Source: Bacillus pumilus | GTDB taxonomy: Bacteria > Bacillota > Bacilli > Bacillales > Bacillaceae | Direction of reading: 5' to 3' | Assembly: GCF_003431975.1 (NCBI RefSeq) | Contig: NZ_CP027116.1 | Location: forward strand, 992,001-1,056,000 | DNA length: 64,000 nucleotides | The notes under the pieces: generated by a model | Databases searched by the model: none | Told to the model about the DNA's origin: nothing | The model's input: only the letters and a program-made list of their open reading frames with translations | Translations under genes and position numbers: made by a program | Shown here: one piece after another, positions 9,270 through 17,428 of the stretch | Position numbering within the stretch: position 1 is the stretch's first letter | How the letters are laid out: each line of letters starts with the position of its first letter

Positions 9270-9788
9270 TTAAGCAATTTCTATCATTCTTGCACGCTTC
9301 AAAATGGACTGAGCAATTGGGAAGACAAATACCATAGCAATGGTATTAATCACGGCTGCTGGCAGGACAACGCCCACAAGAAGTGCCGGTAATGCAGCTG
9401 GCAGTCCAGTGATCAGTAAAGCGGCAGATAGGAAAATCACGCCGGATACGATGGTTCCGATAGCAGTTAACACAGCGGTCAGCACCACTTTGTTCTTTAT
9501 CTTCAAGCATGATAAGAAAAGGGCTAGGAAGATAAAGGCTGTCACTGGTTTATCAATCATATTTGGAATTTGTCCGCCTGGGAAACCCGTCGTTAATGCA
9601 GAAATGGCGCCTGTTACGAGGCCAATCACCACTACATGCTGTACCTTAGGGAAAAGAATGATGCTTAAAAACATCATGACCAGCATCATATCAGGTTTCA
9701 TTCCGAAAAAGATGGGCGGGAAAATCGTATGCAAAACAGCTCCCATTGCTGCAAGCAATGACATAATGACTAATTCTTTTGTTTTCAT
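9270..9788 (-). CDS. trpP: Predicted tryptophan transporter TrpP
   Basis: 172 residues from ATG 9788, the same length as B. subtilis TrpP (YhaG); this start is chosen because AGAGGAGAG lies seven bases upstream. It is an integral membrane protein with about five or six hydrophobic segments, containing the family stretches MKPDMMLVMMF and FPGGQIPNMIDKPV. In B. subtilis it takes up tryptophan and is translationally repressed by TRAP (MtrB). The repeated NAG triplets over the ribosome site show the same control here. Confidence 0.93.
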   Translation of the reverse strand: MKTKELVIMSLLAAMGAVLHTIFPPIFFGMKPDMMLVMMFLSIILFPKVQHVVVIGLVTGAISALTTGFPGGQIPNMIDKPVTAFIFLALFLSCLKIKNKVVLTAVLTAIGTIVSGVIFLSAALLITGLPAALPALLVGVVLPAAVINTIAMVFVFPIAQSILKRARMIEIA

Positions 9789-9790
9789 TT

Positions 9791-9838
9791 CTATGCTCTC
9801 CTCTGCTAAGCTCTTAGAACTCTCCAATAATATGGCTC
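9791..9838 (-). promoter_or_regulatory. TRAP (MtrB) binding site over the trpP ribosome site
   Basis: On the minus strand five GAG/TAG triplets fall at exact five-base spacing (complement positions 9791, 9796, 9801, 9806, 9811), with further GAG at 9820/9822 and 9836. They include the ribosome site. TRAP with bound tryptophan recognises such NAG-N2 arrays, so tryptophan should block translation of trpP. Confidence 0.85.
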
Positions 9839-9912
9839 ATCATTTATTGCAAGAGTCATCACTTTATATTTCTCGTTATTATAACAAATTTATTTCTCTA
9901 TAGAAAAGCTTT

Positions 9913-10992
9913 TTACTCATTTTCTTGCTGGAACTTTTTCATAAAGTCTGCAAGCTTTTGGCAGTCTTCAATCGATACGGCATTGTAAATAGATGCTCTA
10001 CATCCACCGACAGAACGGTGGCCGGCAAGTCCCACCATTTTCTCCTGCTTGGCTTTCTCTACAAAGGAAGCGGTGAGTGCATCATCACGAAGAGTAAATG
10101 TGATATTCATATGCGAACGGCTGTCAGAACGTGCATGTCCTTTGTAAAAACCGCCGCTTTGATCAATTGTATCATAGAGAATGCCTGCTTTTTGTTCATT
10201 TCGTTTTTCCGCTGCTTCTACGCCGCCAGCCTGCTTCACATGCTCAAGGACAAGAGACAGCATATAAATCGCAAAAGTCGGTGGTGTGTGATAAAGAGAG
10301 TTGGCTTTTGCGTGTGTTGAATATTTTAGTATGTTCGGTGTACTACTTTTCTCTTTCTCTAATAAACGTTTGCGCGCGATCACAATCGTGATACCAGAAG
10401 GTCCTAAGTTCTTTTGTGCCCCAGCATAAATGAAATCAAATTGAGAAACGTCGATTTTTTTGCTGAGAATATCACTGGACATATCCGCAATGAGCGGTAA
10501 TGATGTGTCTGGGAACGATTTCCACTGAGTGCCGAAGATCGTATTGTTTGATGTGATGTGTAAGTAAGCACCATCTGTTAAAGCGGATGCATCTACATCT
10601 GGAATATACGAGTAGTTGTCGTCCTTACTTGAAGCGAAAACAGATGTTTCACCAAACCCTTTTGCTTCTGATAATGCTTTTTCTGACCAAGCGCCTGTTT
10701 GAATGAAATGAGCCGTTTCGCCTTCATGTAAAAAGTTCATAGGAATCATCGCAAATTGAAGACTAGCTCCGCCCTGTAAAAAGAGGACTTCATAATCTTC
10801 AGGAATGTCCATCAGTTCCACCAACAGTGCTTTTGCCTTATTGTGGACTTCTTCATATTCACCGCTGCGATGAGACAGCTCCATCACAGACATTCCAGTT
10901 TGTTTAAAATCAACAAGTTCTTCCTGTGCCTTTTCAAGCACTTCTAGCGGCAGTGCCGCCGGACCAGCATTAAAATTCGTCGTTCGCTTCAT
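9913..10992 (-). CDS. serC: Phosphoserine aminotransferase SerC
   Basis: 359 residues from ATG 10992, which is preceded by GGGAGAG. It is a class V aminotransferase using pyridoxal phosphate; the cofactor lysine is in FIYAGAQKNLGPSG, and the family start NFNAGPAALP is intact. It converts 3-phosphohydroxypyruvate plus glutamate to phosphoserine in serine synthesis, and also serves the pyridoxal phosphate route in some bacteria. The gene follows the usual hit-serC-trpP order. Confidence 0.97.
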   Translation of the reverse strand: MKRTTNFNAGPAALPLEVLEKAQEELVDFKQTGMSVMELSHRSGEYEEVHNKAKALLVELMDIPEDYEVLFLQGGASLQFAMIPMNFLHEGETAHFIQTGAWSEKALSEAKGFGETSVFASSKDDNYSYIPDVDASALTDGAYLHITSNNTIFGTQWKSFPDTSLPLIADMSSDILSKKIDVSQFDFIYAGAQKNLGPSGITIVIARKRLLEKEKSSTPNILKYSTHAKANSLYHTPPTFAIYMLSLVLEHVKQAGGVEAAEKRNEQKAGILYDTIDQSGGFYKGHARSDSRSHMNITFTLRDDALTASFVEKAKQEKMVGLAGHRSVGGCRASIYNAVSIEDCQKLADFMKKFQQENE

Positions 10993-11141
10993 CACAATCT
11001 CTCCCTATTTCTCGCGTTAATGGATCAAAAGATAAAACCATCCTATCACAAATTTGAAGCAATTGGACAAAAAATTTGAATCGTTCTAAATATCTTACTA
11101 TTAAGAGATAGAGGGAATAAAAAGAGGCAGAAATGAGAAAA

Positions 11142-11364
11142 ACCTCATCTGTTAAGATGAGGTAAGATTGTTGACAAAGGGCTAAAATGATGTTCATTTT
11201 AGCCCTTTGTCTTCTTTTCAGCGTGATAGAAAACCTTTGAAGTATAGGAAGGACGAGCACCGGAACGGAGCGAATTTGACATTCGTGAGTACCGGCGCGC
11301 AGACCTGACAAAGAATGCGAGGGTTTGTCTACACGCTGACCTCATCTGTTAAGATGAGGTAAGA
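11142..11364 (-). repeat. Dispersed element copy A flanked by a duplicated hit terminator
   Basis: Two identical 26-base copies of the hit terminator hairpin (ACCTCATCT / AGATGAGGT) lie at 11142-11167 and 11339-11364. Between them is a 171-base insert: a 120-base core (11219-11338) bounded by CAGCGTG and CACGCTG inverted ends, then a long hairpin AGGGCTAAAAT / ATTTTAGCCCT. The hit stop codon is inside the proximal copy. The core matches copy B at 14973 in the opposite orientation. Confidence 0.8.
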
Positions 11365-11777
11365 CGTGCGTTGATAGCGGAAGAGATGTCTTTTAAATCT
11401 TCTGCCGTGTATTGATCTTGATGTGATTTCCATACAGCACCAAAGCCATCGCCTTTGCCGTAACGCGGAATGATATGCATATGGTAGTGGAACACAGATT
11501 GTCCGGCTTTTTCACCGTTGTTGTTCAAAAGGTTTAACCCAATTGGTTCAAATTCTTGTTTGATCGCCCTCGCAATTTTCGGAATTGCTTGGAAGTAGTG
11601 ATTAGACACTTCTGGCGTCATTTCGTAAATGTTCTCTTTATGTATTTTCGGGATTACAAGGGTATGTCCTTTTGTTACTTGGCTAATATCAAGAAAAGCC
11701 AATACATGCTCGTCTTCATATACTTTTGCACATGGAATGTCTCCATCAATGATCTTGCAAAATATACAATCGCTCAC
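11349..11777 (-). CDS. hit: HIT family hydrolase Hit
   Basis: 142 residues with the histidine triad HYHMHIIPRY near residues 96-105 and an N-terminal Cys pair (CIFCK). HIT proteins of this branch hydrolyse nucleoside phosphoramidates and adenosine dinucleotides. The start is GTG 11777, with GGAGTG eight bases upstream. The last codons and stop lie inside the terminator hairpin, which an inserted repeat has duplicated. Confidence 0.95.
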   Translation of the reverse strand: MSDCIFCKIIDGDIPCAKVYEDEHVLAFLDISQVTKGHTLVIPKIHKENIYEMTPEVSNHYFQAIPKIARAIKQEFEPIGLNLLNNNGEKAGQSVFHYHMHIIPRYGKGDGFGAVWKSHQDQYTAEDLKDISSAINARLTSS

Positions 11778-11841
11778 GCCATGTCACTCCTCATTCATTT
11801 TCCTTCATCGTATCACAAAAAGAAGCAAAAAAGAAAACAGG

Positions 11842-11945
11842 ACAAGCGAACTCCTTTGGTCGCTCATCCTGCTCCTGCAGAAGAAATGCTGATGCTTTCA
11901 TTCGATATGCCTTTTGAATTCTCTATTTACTGAAATAAAGAATTC
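11842..11945 (-). ncRNA. Structured hit leader or small RNA (candidate)
   Basis: The 487-base space between hit and ecsA holds two hairpins on the minus strand: 11916-11945 (GAATTCTTTATTT paired with its complement, one mismatch) and 11842-11873 (AGGATGAGCGA / TCGCTTGTCCT). The second is followed by a T-rich run before the hit ribosome site. This may be an attenuator in the hit leader or the 3' end of a separate small RNA. No gene of usual size is visible from 11778 to 12264. Confidence 0.3.
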
Positions 11946-12264
11946 ATATGCCTGCTATTTCTGCCGTAAACACCTCATTTGACGTTTTGGTTTGTCGTAT
12001 ACATATTGTATAGGACACAAAAATCAAGAATCAGTGAAGCAAAACAGAAGCTAAGGTTTTTAGATGAAAAACCAACTTGTCATGCGGTTCTTTGCCTTTA
12101 ACAAACACCTCATTTACTTATTGGTCATCAAGTTCATTTCTTCTACATACATTATGATGACCAACGCGCCTAATTTTTATTCATGCCGTGTTGATAGGTA
12201 AACATTTCAAATTATCTTTCGTTTTTGGTACTATAAAGGAAAAAGGAAAGAAAGGAACGAATTC

Positions 12265-13005
12265 ATGTCCCTTCTCACTGTAAAAGATGTAACGGGTGGA
12301 TATACGAAGAATCCCGTTCTAAAAAATATTTCATTTGAATTAGAAAGAAATCAAATTGTCGGTCTCATTGGCTTAAATGGGGCGGGGAAAAGCACAACCA
12401 TTCGTCATATCATCGGACTGATGAAACCGCATAAAGGTGTCATTGAATTGAATGGACGAACCCTTCAAGATGATCAGGAGGCGTATCGTTCGCAATTTAC
12501 GTTTATCCCAGAAACTCCTGTTTTATATGAAGAATTAACCTTAAAAGAGCATTTAGAGCTGACAGCGATGGCTTACGGCCTGTCAAAGGAACAGTTAGAT
12601 GAACGTCTGCCATCATTGCTGAAAGAATTTCGAATGGAGAAACGGCTGAAATGGTTCCCAGCTCATTTTTCAAAAGGAATGAAGCAGAAGGTGATGATTA
12701 TGTGTGCATTCCTTGTGGAACCAGAACTGTATATCATCGATGAACCGTTTTTAGGTCTTGATCCTCTTGCCATCAATGCACTGCTTGAACGGATGAATGC
12801 TGCGAAGGAAAACGGCGCTAGTGTCCTCATGTCAACGCATATTTTGGCGACAGCTGAACGCTATTGTGATTCCTTTATTATTTTGCACGAAGGGGAAATC
12901 AGAGCGAAAGGAACCCTGACAGAGCTGAGAGAACAGTTCGATATGAGAGATGCGACACTCGATGATCTTTATTTGGAATTAACAAAGGAAGAAAGCTATG
13001 AGTAA
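12265..13005 (+). CDS. ecsA: ABC transporter ATPase EcsA
   Basis: 246 residues with Walker A GLNGAGKST (36-44), the signature region SKGMKQK and Walker B LYIIDEPFLGLDP. With the membrane partner EcsB it forms the Ecs transporter, which in B. subtilis affects secretion, RsiW processing (through RasP), competence and sporulation. AAAGGAACG lies before the ATG. A likely promoter with extended -10 TGGTACTAT ends near 12234. The stop overlaps the ecsB start by eight bases. Confidence 0.97.
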   Translation: MSLLTVKDVTGGYTKNPVLKNISFELERNQIVGLIGLNGAGKSTTIRHIIGLMKPHKGVIELNGRTLQDDQEAYRSQFTFIPETPVLYEELTLKEHLELTAMAYGLSKEQLDERLPSLLKEFRMEKRLKWFPAHFSKGMKQKVMIMCAFLVEPELYIIDEPFLGLDPLAINALLERMNAAKENGASVLMSTHILATAERYCDSFIILHEGEIRAKGTLTELREQFDMRDATLDDLYLELTKEESYE

Positions 13006-14218
13006 AACAACGCAAACCATTTGGAAATCTCGATTAGAGGAACACATACAAGAAACCAGAAAATATTTAAAATACATGTTCAATGATCATCTTGTCATTG
13101 TGCTCATTTTTTTCCTTGCAGGCGGAGCGAGCTGGTATAGCAACTGGCTCAAACAAATTCCAGCTCATTTCCCATCCTACTGGGTCATGGCAGTTGTTTT
13201 CTCATTGGTGCTGACTAGCTCATACGTGCGTACGTTGATTAAAGAAGCAGATCTCGTGTTTTTGCTTCCTTTGGAAGGAAAGATGGAGCCTTATTTAAAA
13301 CAGGCTTTTAACTTTAGCTTCATTTCTCAGCTGTTTCCTCTTATTGCCGTTTCCATTGTCGCACTCCCGCTTTATTCGGCCGTGTCTTCAGGCGGCATCA
13401 AGATGTATGTGCTCATATTGGCGCAAATGATTTTGATCAAGGGTCTGAATACAGCGATTCAATGGAGAATGACGTATTTTCAAGGAAAACAGATGAGATG
13501 GCTTGATGCAGTCCTTCGTTTTCTATTGAATATGATTTTAATCTATACCGTTTTACAGGCATCCTATGCAATCGCAATCGTTTTTTATCTCATCTATGGT
13601 GTCTATCTTGTTTACTTAACCAATGCAGTCAAAAAGCAGCCTTTTCAATGGGAATTGCATATTTCTGACGAATTAAAACGAAAACAGCGCTTTTATCGTT
13701 TGGCCAATTTATTTACAGATGTGCCTCATTTAAAGAAGCAGGTCAAAAGAAGAGCCTATATGGATTGGCTTTTGCCGTTTGTTCCGTACGACCAGCGCAA
13801 AACGTTTTCTTACATGTATGTGAGGGCATTTTTACGTTCGAATGACTATTTTGGTCTCGTGTTTAGGCTAACAGCCGTGTTTGTGCTGATTATTTTGTAT
13901 ACAGGTGCAGCAGGCTGGGTAGGCGCATTGCTTGTCTTGTTCACCGTATTTATCACAGGTGTTCAGCTTGTGCCGTTAACGAAACACTTTGCCCATCTTT
14001 CTTTACAGGCACTATATCCAGTTGCTCAGGAACAGAAGGATCGGAGCTTTTTTGTTCTCGTCCGTAACGTACTCATCATCCAATCGATATTGCTGAGCTG
14101 TGCAGTACTGCCGGCAGGAGGGTGGCAGGGAAGTGGACTGGCCGTTCTCATTTCGCTCGCATTTGTGCTTGTTCTCTTCAAGCCTTACGTACTTGGTCGA
14201 TTAAAAAAGATGAGGTAA
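12998..14218 (+). CDS. ecsB: ABC transporter membrane protein EcsB
   Basis: 406 residues with about eight or more membrane segments grouped in N-terminal (residues 30-75, 110-200) and C-terminal (about 285-400) blocks. This is the EcsB family, partner of EcsA; the overlapping start suggests coupled translation. The transported substrate is not known. Confidence 0.95.
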   Translation: MSKTTQTIWKSRLEEHIQETRKYLKYMFNDHLVIVLIFFLAGGASWYSNWLKQIPAHFPSYWVMAVVFSLVLTSSYVRTLIKEADLVFLLPLEGKMEPYLKQAFNFSFISQLFPLIAVSIVALPLYSAVSSGGIKMYVLILAQMILIKGLNTAIQWRMTYFQGKQMRWLDAVLRFLLNMILIYTVLQASYAIAIVFYLIYGVYLVYLTNAVKKQPFQWELHISDELKRKQRFYRLANLFTDVPHLKKQVKRRAYMDWLLPFVPYDQRKTFSYMYVRAFLRSNDYFGLVFRLTAVFVLIILYTGAAGWVGALLVLFTVFITGVQLVPLTKHFAHLSLQALYPVAQEQKDRSFFVLVRNVLIIQSILLSCAVLPAGGWQGSGLAVLISLAFVLVLFKPYVLGRLKKMR

Positions 14219-14271
14219 GTGGAAATAGGTTCTTAACAGCGAATGTAAGATGACATCAAGGAGGGGACCGG

Positions 14272-14982
14272 ATGAATGCAGCTGAACGGGAGTTGTATGA
14301 AGAAGCTATTCTTTTTCAAACGCATTTTTTAAGAAAACCTTCAAAAATTGAACGGTTTTCAAAAGGAGTTCAGCAGCAGGTGAACCGCCGAATTCCTGCT
14401 CGTTTTCATCAAGTCATGACAAGTGCGGTTAAAACAATGGTTGAATCCACCGTGTCAGGATCGCACTTCACATCATTTTCGGTCATTGATGAACAATTAA
14501 CGATCGTAGAGCGGAATGAACTGGCGAAGGAGAAAGTGAAGTACTATCAAAAGGCAGCTGCCATTGAAGGAATTGGAACAGGTGCAGGTGGTTTATTTCT
14601 TGGAATGGCAGACTTTCCGCTGCTGCTTAGCATTAAGATGAAATGTCTTTATGAGCTGGCATGTATTTATGGCTTTGATTTGTCTCACAAAGAGGAAAGG
14701 CTCTTTTTGCTCTGTATATTTCAACTCGCCTTTTCTAGCAGTGCACATCGTCAAAAAATGATCAGCATGATAGATGATTGGGAAACGAGCCGTGAGGAGA
14801 TGGATTGGTACAGCTTTCAGCAAGAGTATCGAGATTACATTGACCTAGTGAAGCTGTTTCAATTAATGCCGATCGTCGGAGCCGCTGTTGGCGGTGTGGC
14901 AAATCATCAGCTTACAGGACAGCTCGGAGATGTCGCCCGTCATGTGTTTCACTTACGAGTGTTGAAAGAAATCAGCATGTAG
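14272..14982 (+). CDS. ecsC: EcsC family protein
   Basis: 236 residues of the EcsC family, third gene of the ecs cluster, with GGAGGGGACCGG before the ATG. A hydrophobic stretch at about residues 100-125 contains GIGTGAGGLFLGMADFPLLL. Its role with EcsAB is unclear even in B. subtilis. The last codons and the TAG stop lie inside a copy of the dispersed CAGCGTG element, so the insertion may have changed the C-terminus slightly. Confidence 0.92.
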   Translation: MNAAERELYEEAILFQTHFLRKPSKIERFSKGVQQQVNRRIPARFHQVMTSAVKTMVESTVSGSHFTSFSVIDEQLTIVERNELAKEKVKYYQKAAAIEGIGTGAGGLFLGMADFPLLLSIKMKCLYELACIYGFDLSHKEERLFLLCIFQLAFSSSAHRQKMISMIDDWETSREEMDWYSFQQEYRDYIDLVKLFQLMPIVGAAVGGVANHQLTGQLGDVARHVFHLRVLKEISM

Positions 14983-15106
14983 ACAAACCCTCGCATTCGT
15001 TGTCAGATCTGCGTTCCGGTGCTCACGATTGTTCAATTCGCTCTGCTCCAGTACTCGTCCTTCCTATACTGCAAAGGTTTTCTAAAACGCTGAAAAGAAG
15101 ACAAAA
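14973..15106 (+). repeat. Dispersed element copy B overlapping the ecsC stop
   Basis: A 120-base core (14973-15092) starts CAGCATG and ends ACGCTG. It matches copy A at 11219-11338 reversed, with many identical blocks such as TAGACAAACCCTCGCATTC and TCGTCCTTCCTATACT. The conserved tail GAAAAGAAGACAAA follows. Confidence 0.8.
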
Positions 15107-15130
15107 GCCGCTGTCGCCAGCGGCTTTTTT
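15103..15130. terminator. Terminator between ecsC and yhaA
   Basis: AAAAGCCGCTG / CAGCGGCTTTT eleven-base stem with T runs on both strands. Confidence 0.85.
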
Positions 15131-16317
15131 TATTCATCGTAGGAAAGGACGGCGTGAGCGAGGACCTTTGCTGCGATAGGCATTGCTTTTTCGTTGATAT
15201 CAAACTTCGGATGGTGATGGGGATACGCATCCTGTTTGTTTTCTGGCATGGCGCCTGTGTAGAAGAAGGTCCCAGGGACATACTGAAGGTAGTAAGCAAA
15301 ATCTTCTCCGCCCATTTGTGTTTCCGCTTCTTTCACTTCTTTGACACCGTCTGTTTGTTTTGCGATGTCTGCGATATATTCAGTCGGCTTTGGATGATTT
15401 TTAACAGCAGGATACCCTCTCACATATTCATAGGTGTAGGCGGCGTCATGCATGTCGCATATCCCTTTTACAACCTGTTCAATTTCTCGTTCGATGGTGT
15501 GCCGTGCGCTTTCTTCAAAGGATCGTGCAGTACCAGTTAACGCAGCTGAATCTGCGATGACGTTAAAGGCATTCTCTGCTACAAATCCTCCAACCGATAC
15601 AACAGCAGAATCAACTGGATTGACTTTACGGGAAACGACTTGCTGCAGGTTTGCAACGATTTGTGAACCGATGAGAACGGCATCTTTCGTTAAGTGAGGC
15701 TGTGCACCGTGGCCGCCTTTTCCTTGGACGCGAATAGAGAAACGATCGGCGGCTGCCATGAAATTCCCGCTTTTATACAGAATAGTACCACAAGGCTCTG
15801 GAGACCAAAGGTGCGTTCCGAATATGACGTCGACACCGTCTAAGCAGCCATCTTCGATCATTGGTTTTGCGCCGCCTGGGGCGTATTCTTCCGCGTGCTG
15901 ATGAATGAGGACGATTTTCCCCTTTAATTGATCACGATGCGCATGCAAAATGTTCGCTAAGACAAGCAGTGTCGCTGTGTGCCCATCGTGCCCGCATGCA
16001 TGCATCACACCGGGCTTGGTCGATTTGTAAGGCACTTCCTTTTCGTCGTTGATGGGAAGTGCATCAAAATCAGCTCTGAGGGCGATCGTCGGCCCTGGGG
16101 AACCTCCTTCGATAAATGCGAGTACACCATGTCCGCCCACCTGTGTACGTGTTGGTATATGTAATCTGTCATAATAGCTGGCGATGAAAGCGGCTGTTTC
16201 TTCTTCCTGAAAAGAAAGTTCAGGATTCATGTGAAGATGGCGTCTAATTTCAACCATTTCCTCATAATGTTCATCAAGACGTTCGTTGATGCTTTTTTGT
16301 AAAGTGGATATGGTCAT
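15130..16317 (-). CDS. yhaA: M20 family amidohydrolase YhaA
   Basis: 395 residues from ATG 16317; GGAGG lies eleven bases upstream, and the length fits B. subtilis YhaA (396). M20 motifs are present: HMNPELSFQE, the metal-binding HACGHDGHTA, HAEEYAPGGA and MGGEDFAYYLQYVPG. Proteins of this family cleave N-acyl amino acids or related amides in the cytoplasm; the real substrate is not known. It converges on ecsC. Confidence 0.9.
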   Translation of the reverse strand: MTISTLQKSINERLDEHYEEMVEIRRHLHMNPELSFQEEETAAFIASYYDRLHIPTRTQVGGHGVLAFIEGGSPGPTIALRADFDALPINDEKEVPYKSTKPGVMHACGHDGHTATLLVLANILHAHRDQLKGKIVLIHQHAEEYAPGGAKPMIEDGCLDGVDVIFGTHLWSPEPCGTILYKSGNFMAAADRFSIRVQGKGGHGAQPHLTKDAVLIGSQIVANLQQVVSRKVNPVDSAVVSVGGFVAENAFNVIADSAALTGTARSFEESARHTIEREIEQVVKGICDMHDAAYTYEYVRGYPAVKNHPKPTEYIADIAKQTDGVKEVKEAETQMGGEDFAYYLQYVPGTFFYTGAMPENKQDAYPHHHPKFDINEKAMPIAAKVLAHAVLSYDE

Positions 16318-16465
16318 TGATTTGAAAACCTCCTTCATGCTCTTTTACTGATTGTATGGTAATTGTTAGAATCTTTCAACAGAAGAGAATGTCGTTTGCT
16401 GCACCTAAAAGGTCATCTTACATAAAAGTCGAAGTTGCTATGAAGCGGGGAAGGGAGGAATTGTA

Positions 16466-16753
16466 TTGGGAAGCTGTCCAAATTGTTCAAAAATATTTTC
16501 TTTCGTTGAGAAATTTCATTTATCACATACGAAAATGATGATGTGTCCAAGCTGTCGGCATCAAATCAAAGAAACCTTTGTCTCAAAGATGAGTTTTTTC
16601 ATGATTTGCTTGATTCCACTATTGGTGATGCTCATTCAATTGAAAGGTGCTCCGCCAATCATGAAGTGGCCAATCTTATTAGGATGGATCCTATTGAATT
16701 TCTATGTGCTTCAGCCGATCATTCATCGGTACGAGCTGATATCAAGAAGATAA
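16466..16753 (+). CDS. Small zinc-ribbon membrane protein (CxxC-20-CxxC family)
   Basis: 95 residues from a TTG start at 16466, supported by GGGAAGGGAGG upstream. CPNC at residues 4-7 and CPSC at 27-30 form a CxxC-~20-CxxC zinc ribbon, followed by two membrane segments (about 44-60 and 68-83). This fits the small cxxc_20_cxxc family of Bacillus. The yhaA-hmoB neighbourhood suggests yhgB, but I am not certain of the symbol. Function unknown. Confidence 0.7.
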   Translation: MGSCPNCSKIFSFVEKFHLSHTKMMMCPSCRHQIKETFVSKMSFFMICLIPLLVMLIQLKGAPPIMKWPILLGWILLNFYVLQPIIHRYELISRR

Positions 16754-16756
16754 AAT

Positions 16757-16783
16757 GAAGAGCCCAGCTGTGGGCTTTTTTTC
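16757..16783 (+). terminator. Terminator after the zinc-ribbon gene
   Basis: AGCCCA / TGGGCT stem with loop GCTG and seven T. Confidence 0.85.
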
Positions 16784-16787
16784 ATGA

Positions 16788-16814
16788 AAAAAGAAGTGCT
16801 GAGAACAGCACTTC
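16788..16814 (-). terminator. Terminator after hmoB
   Basis: GAAGTGCTG / CAGCACTTC stem, followed on the minus strand by six T. Confidence 0.75.
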
Positions 16815-16815
16815 C

Positions 16816-17301
16816 TTAATTGTCGGTAACGGCATGGTAGGATGTGAGATAGGCCGGACGAGAGAAGATGGAACCAGTATCATCGTTTGGCTGAAAGAAT
16901 GCTTCTGATTCTTGAAAGTCTTGAAACAAGTCCTCTGATTGCCAAAGTGTCAAAATCAAATACACTTCTTCATCTTTTTTCGGTCGTAAGACACGGAGTG
17001 CCTGGAAGCCGCGCTGATGTTCTGACATGTTTGTCTTTTTCTGAAAAGTAGATTCAAAAAGTGCTCTGCTTTCAAGTTTCACAGGAATATGATTTAAAGT
17101 GACGAACCCAGATTGAACTAGCTCACCTTTCGCATAAATCACATCATAGGCATGAGGGGCTTTAAAAATCGTCTCGCCCTCCGTTTCATGACAAAGAGCT
17201 GCTTGTTCTTTTCCGACCATATAAAGCAGATGTTCTTGATCGTGTTTCTTTGCGATTTTATGCAAGAAATCTGCTGTTCCATATGTGATATAGACATTCA
17301 T
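16816..17301 (-). CDS. hmoB: Haem-degrading monooxygenase HmoB
   Basis: 161 residues (B. subtilis HmoB/YhgC is 166). The C-terminal half (about 65-160) is an antibiotic-biosynthesis-monooxygenase fold containing GFQALRVLRP, LTLWQSEDLFQDF and an AFF stretch, as in IsdG-type haem oxygenases. It opens the haem ring to free iron. The haem synthesis genes hemEHY lie just downstream of pbpF, so synthesis and breakdown sit side by side. Confidence 0.88.
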   Translation of the reverse strand: MNVYITYGTADFLHKIAKKHDQEHLLYMVGKEQAALCHETEGETIFKAPHAYDVIYAKGELVQSGFVTLNHIPVKLESRALFESTFQKKTNMSEHQRGFQALRVLRPKKDEEVYLILTLWQSEDLFQDFQESEAFFQPNDDTGSIFSRPAYLTSYHAVTDN

Positions 17302-17428
17302 CTAAACCGCCTCCTGCTTGATAGTATAACAAAAGAATGATATATAATTCTTTGGTAGTCAATCCATAAAACATATTATGAAGCAATACATCCCATACTA
17401 TCCGTATAAAGGAATGAGGTGACCTAAT

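Noticed and set aside
9340..9903. Long frame on the plus strand opposite trpP
   Set aside because: It is the shadow of a membrane protein gene; no ribosome site, and trpP has clear family identity and TRAP control.
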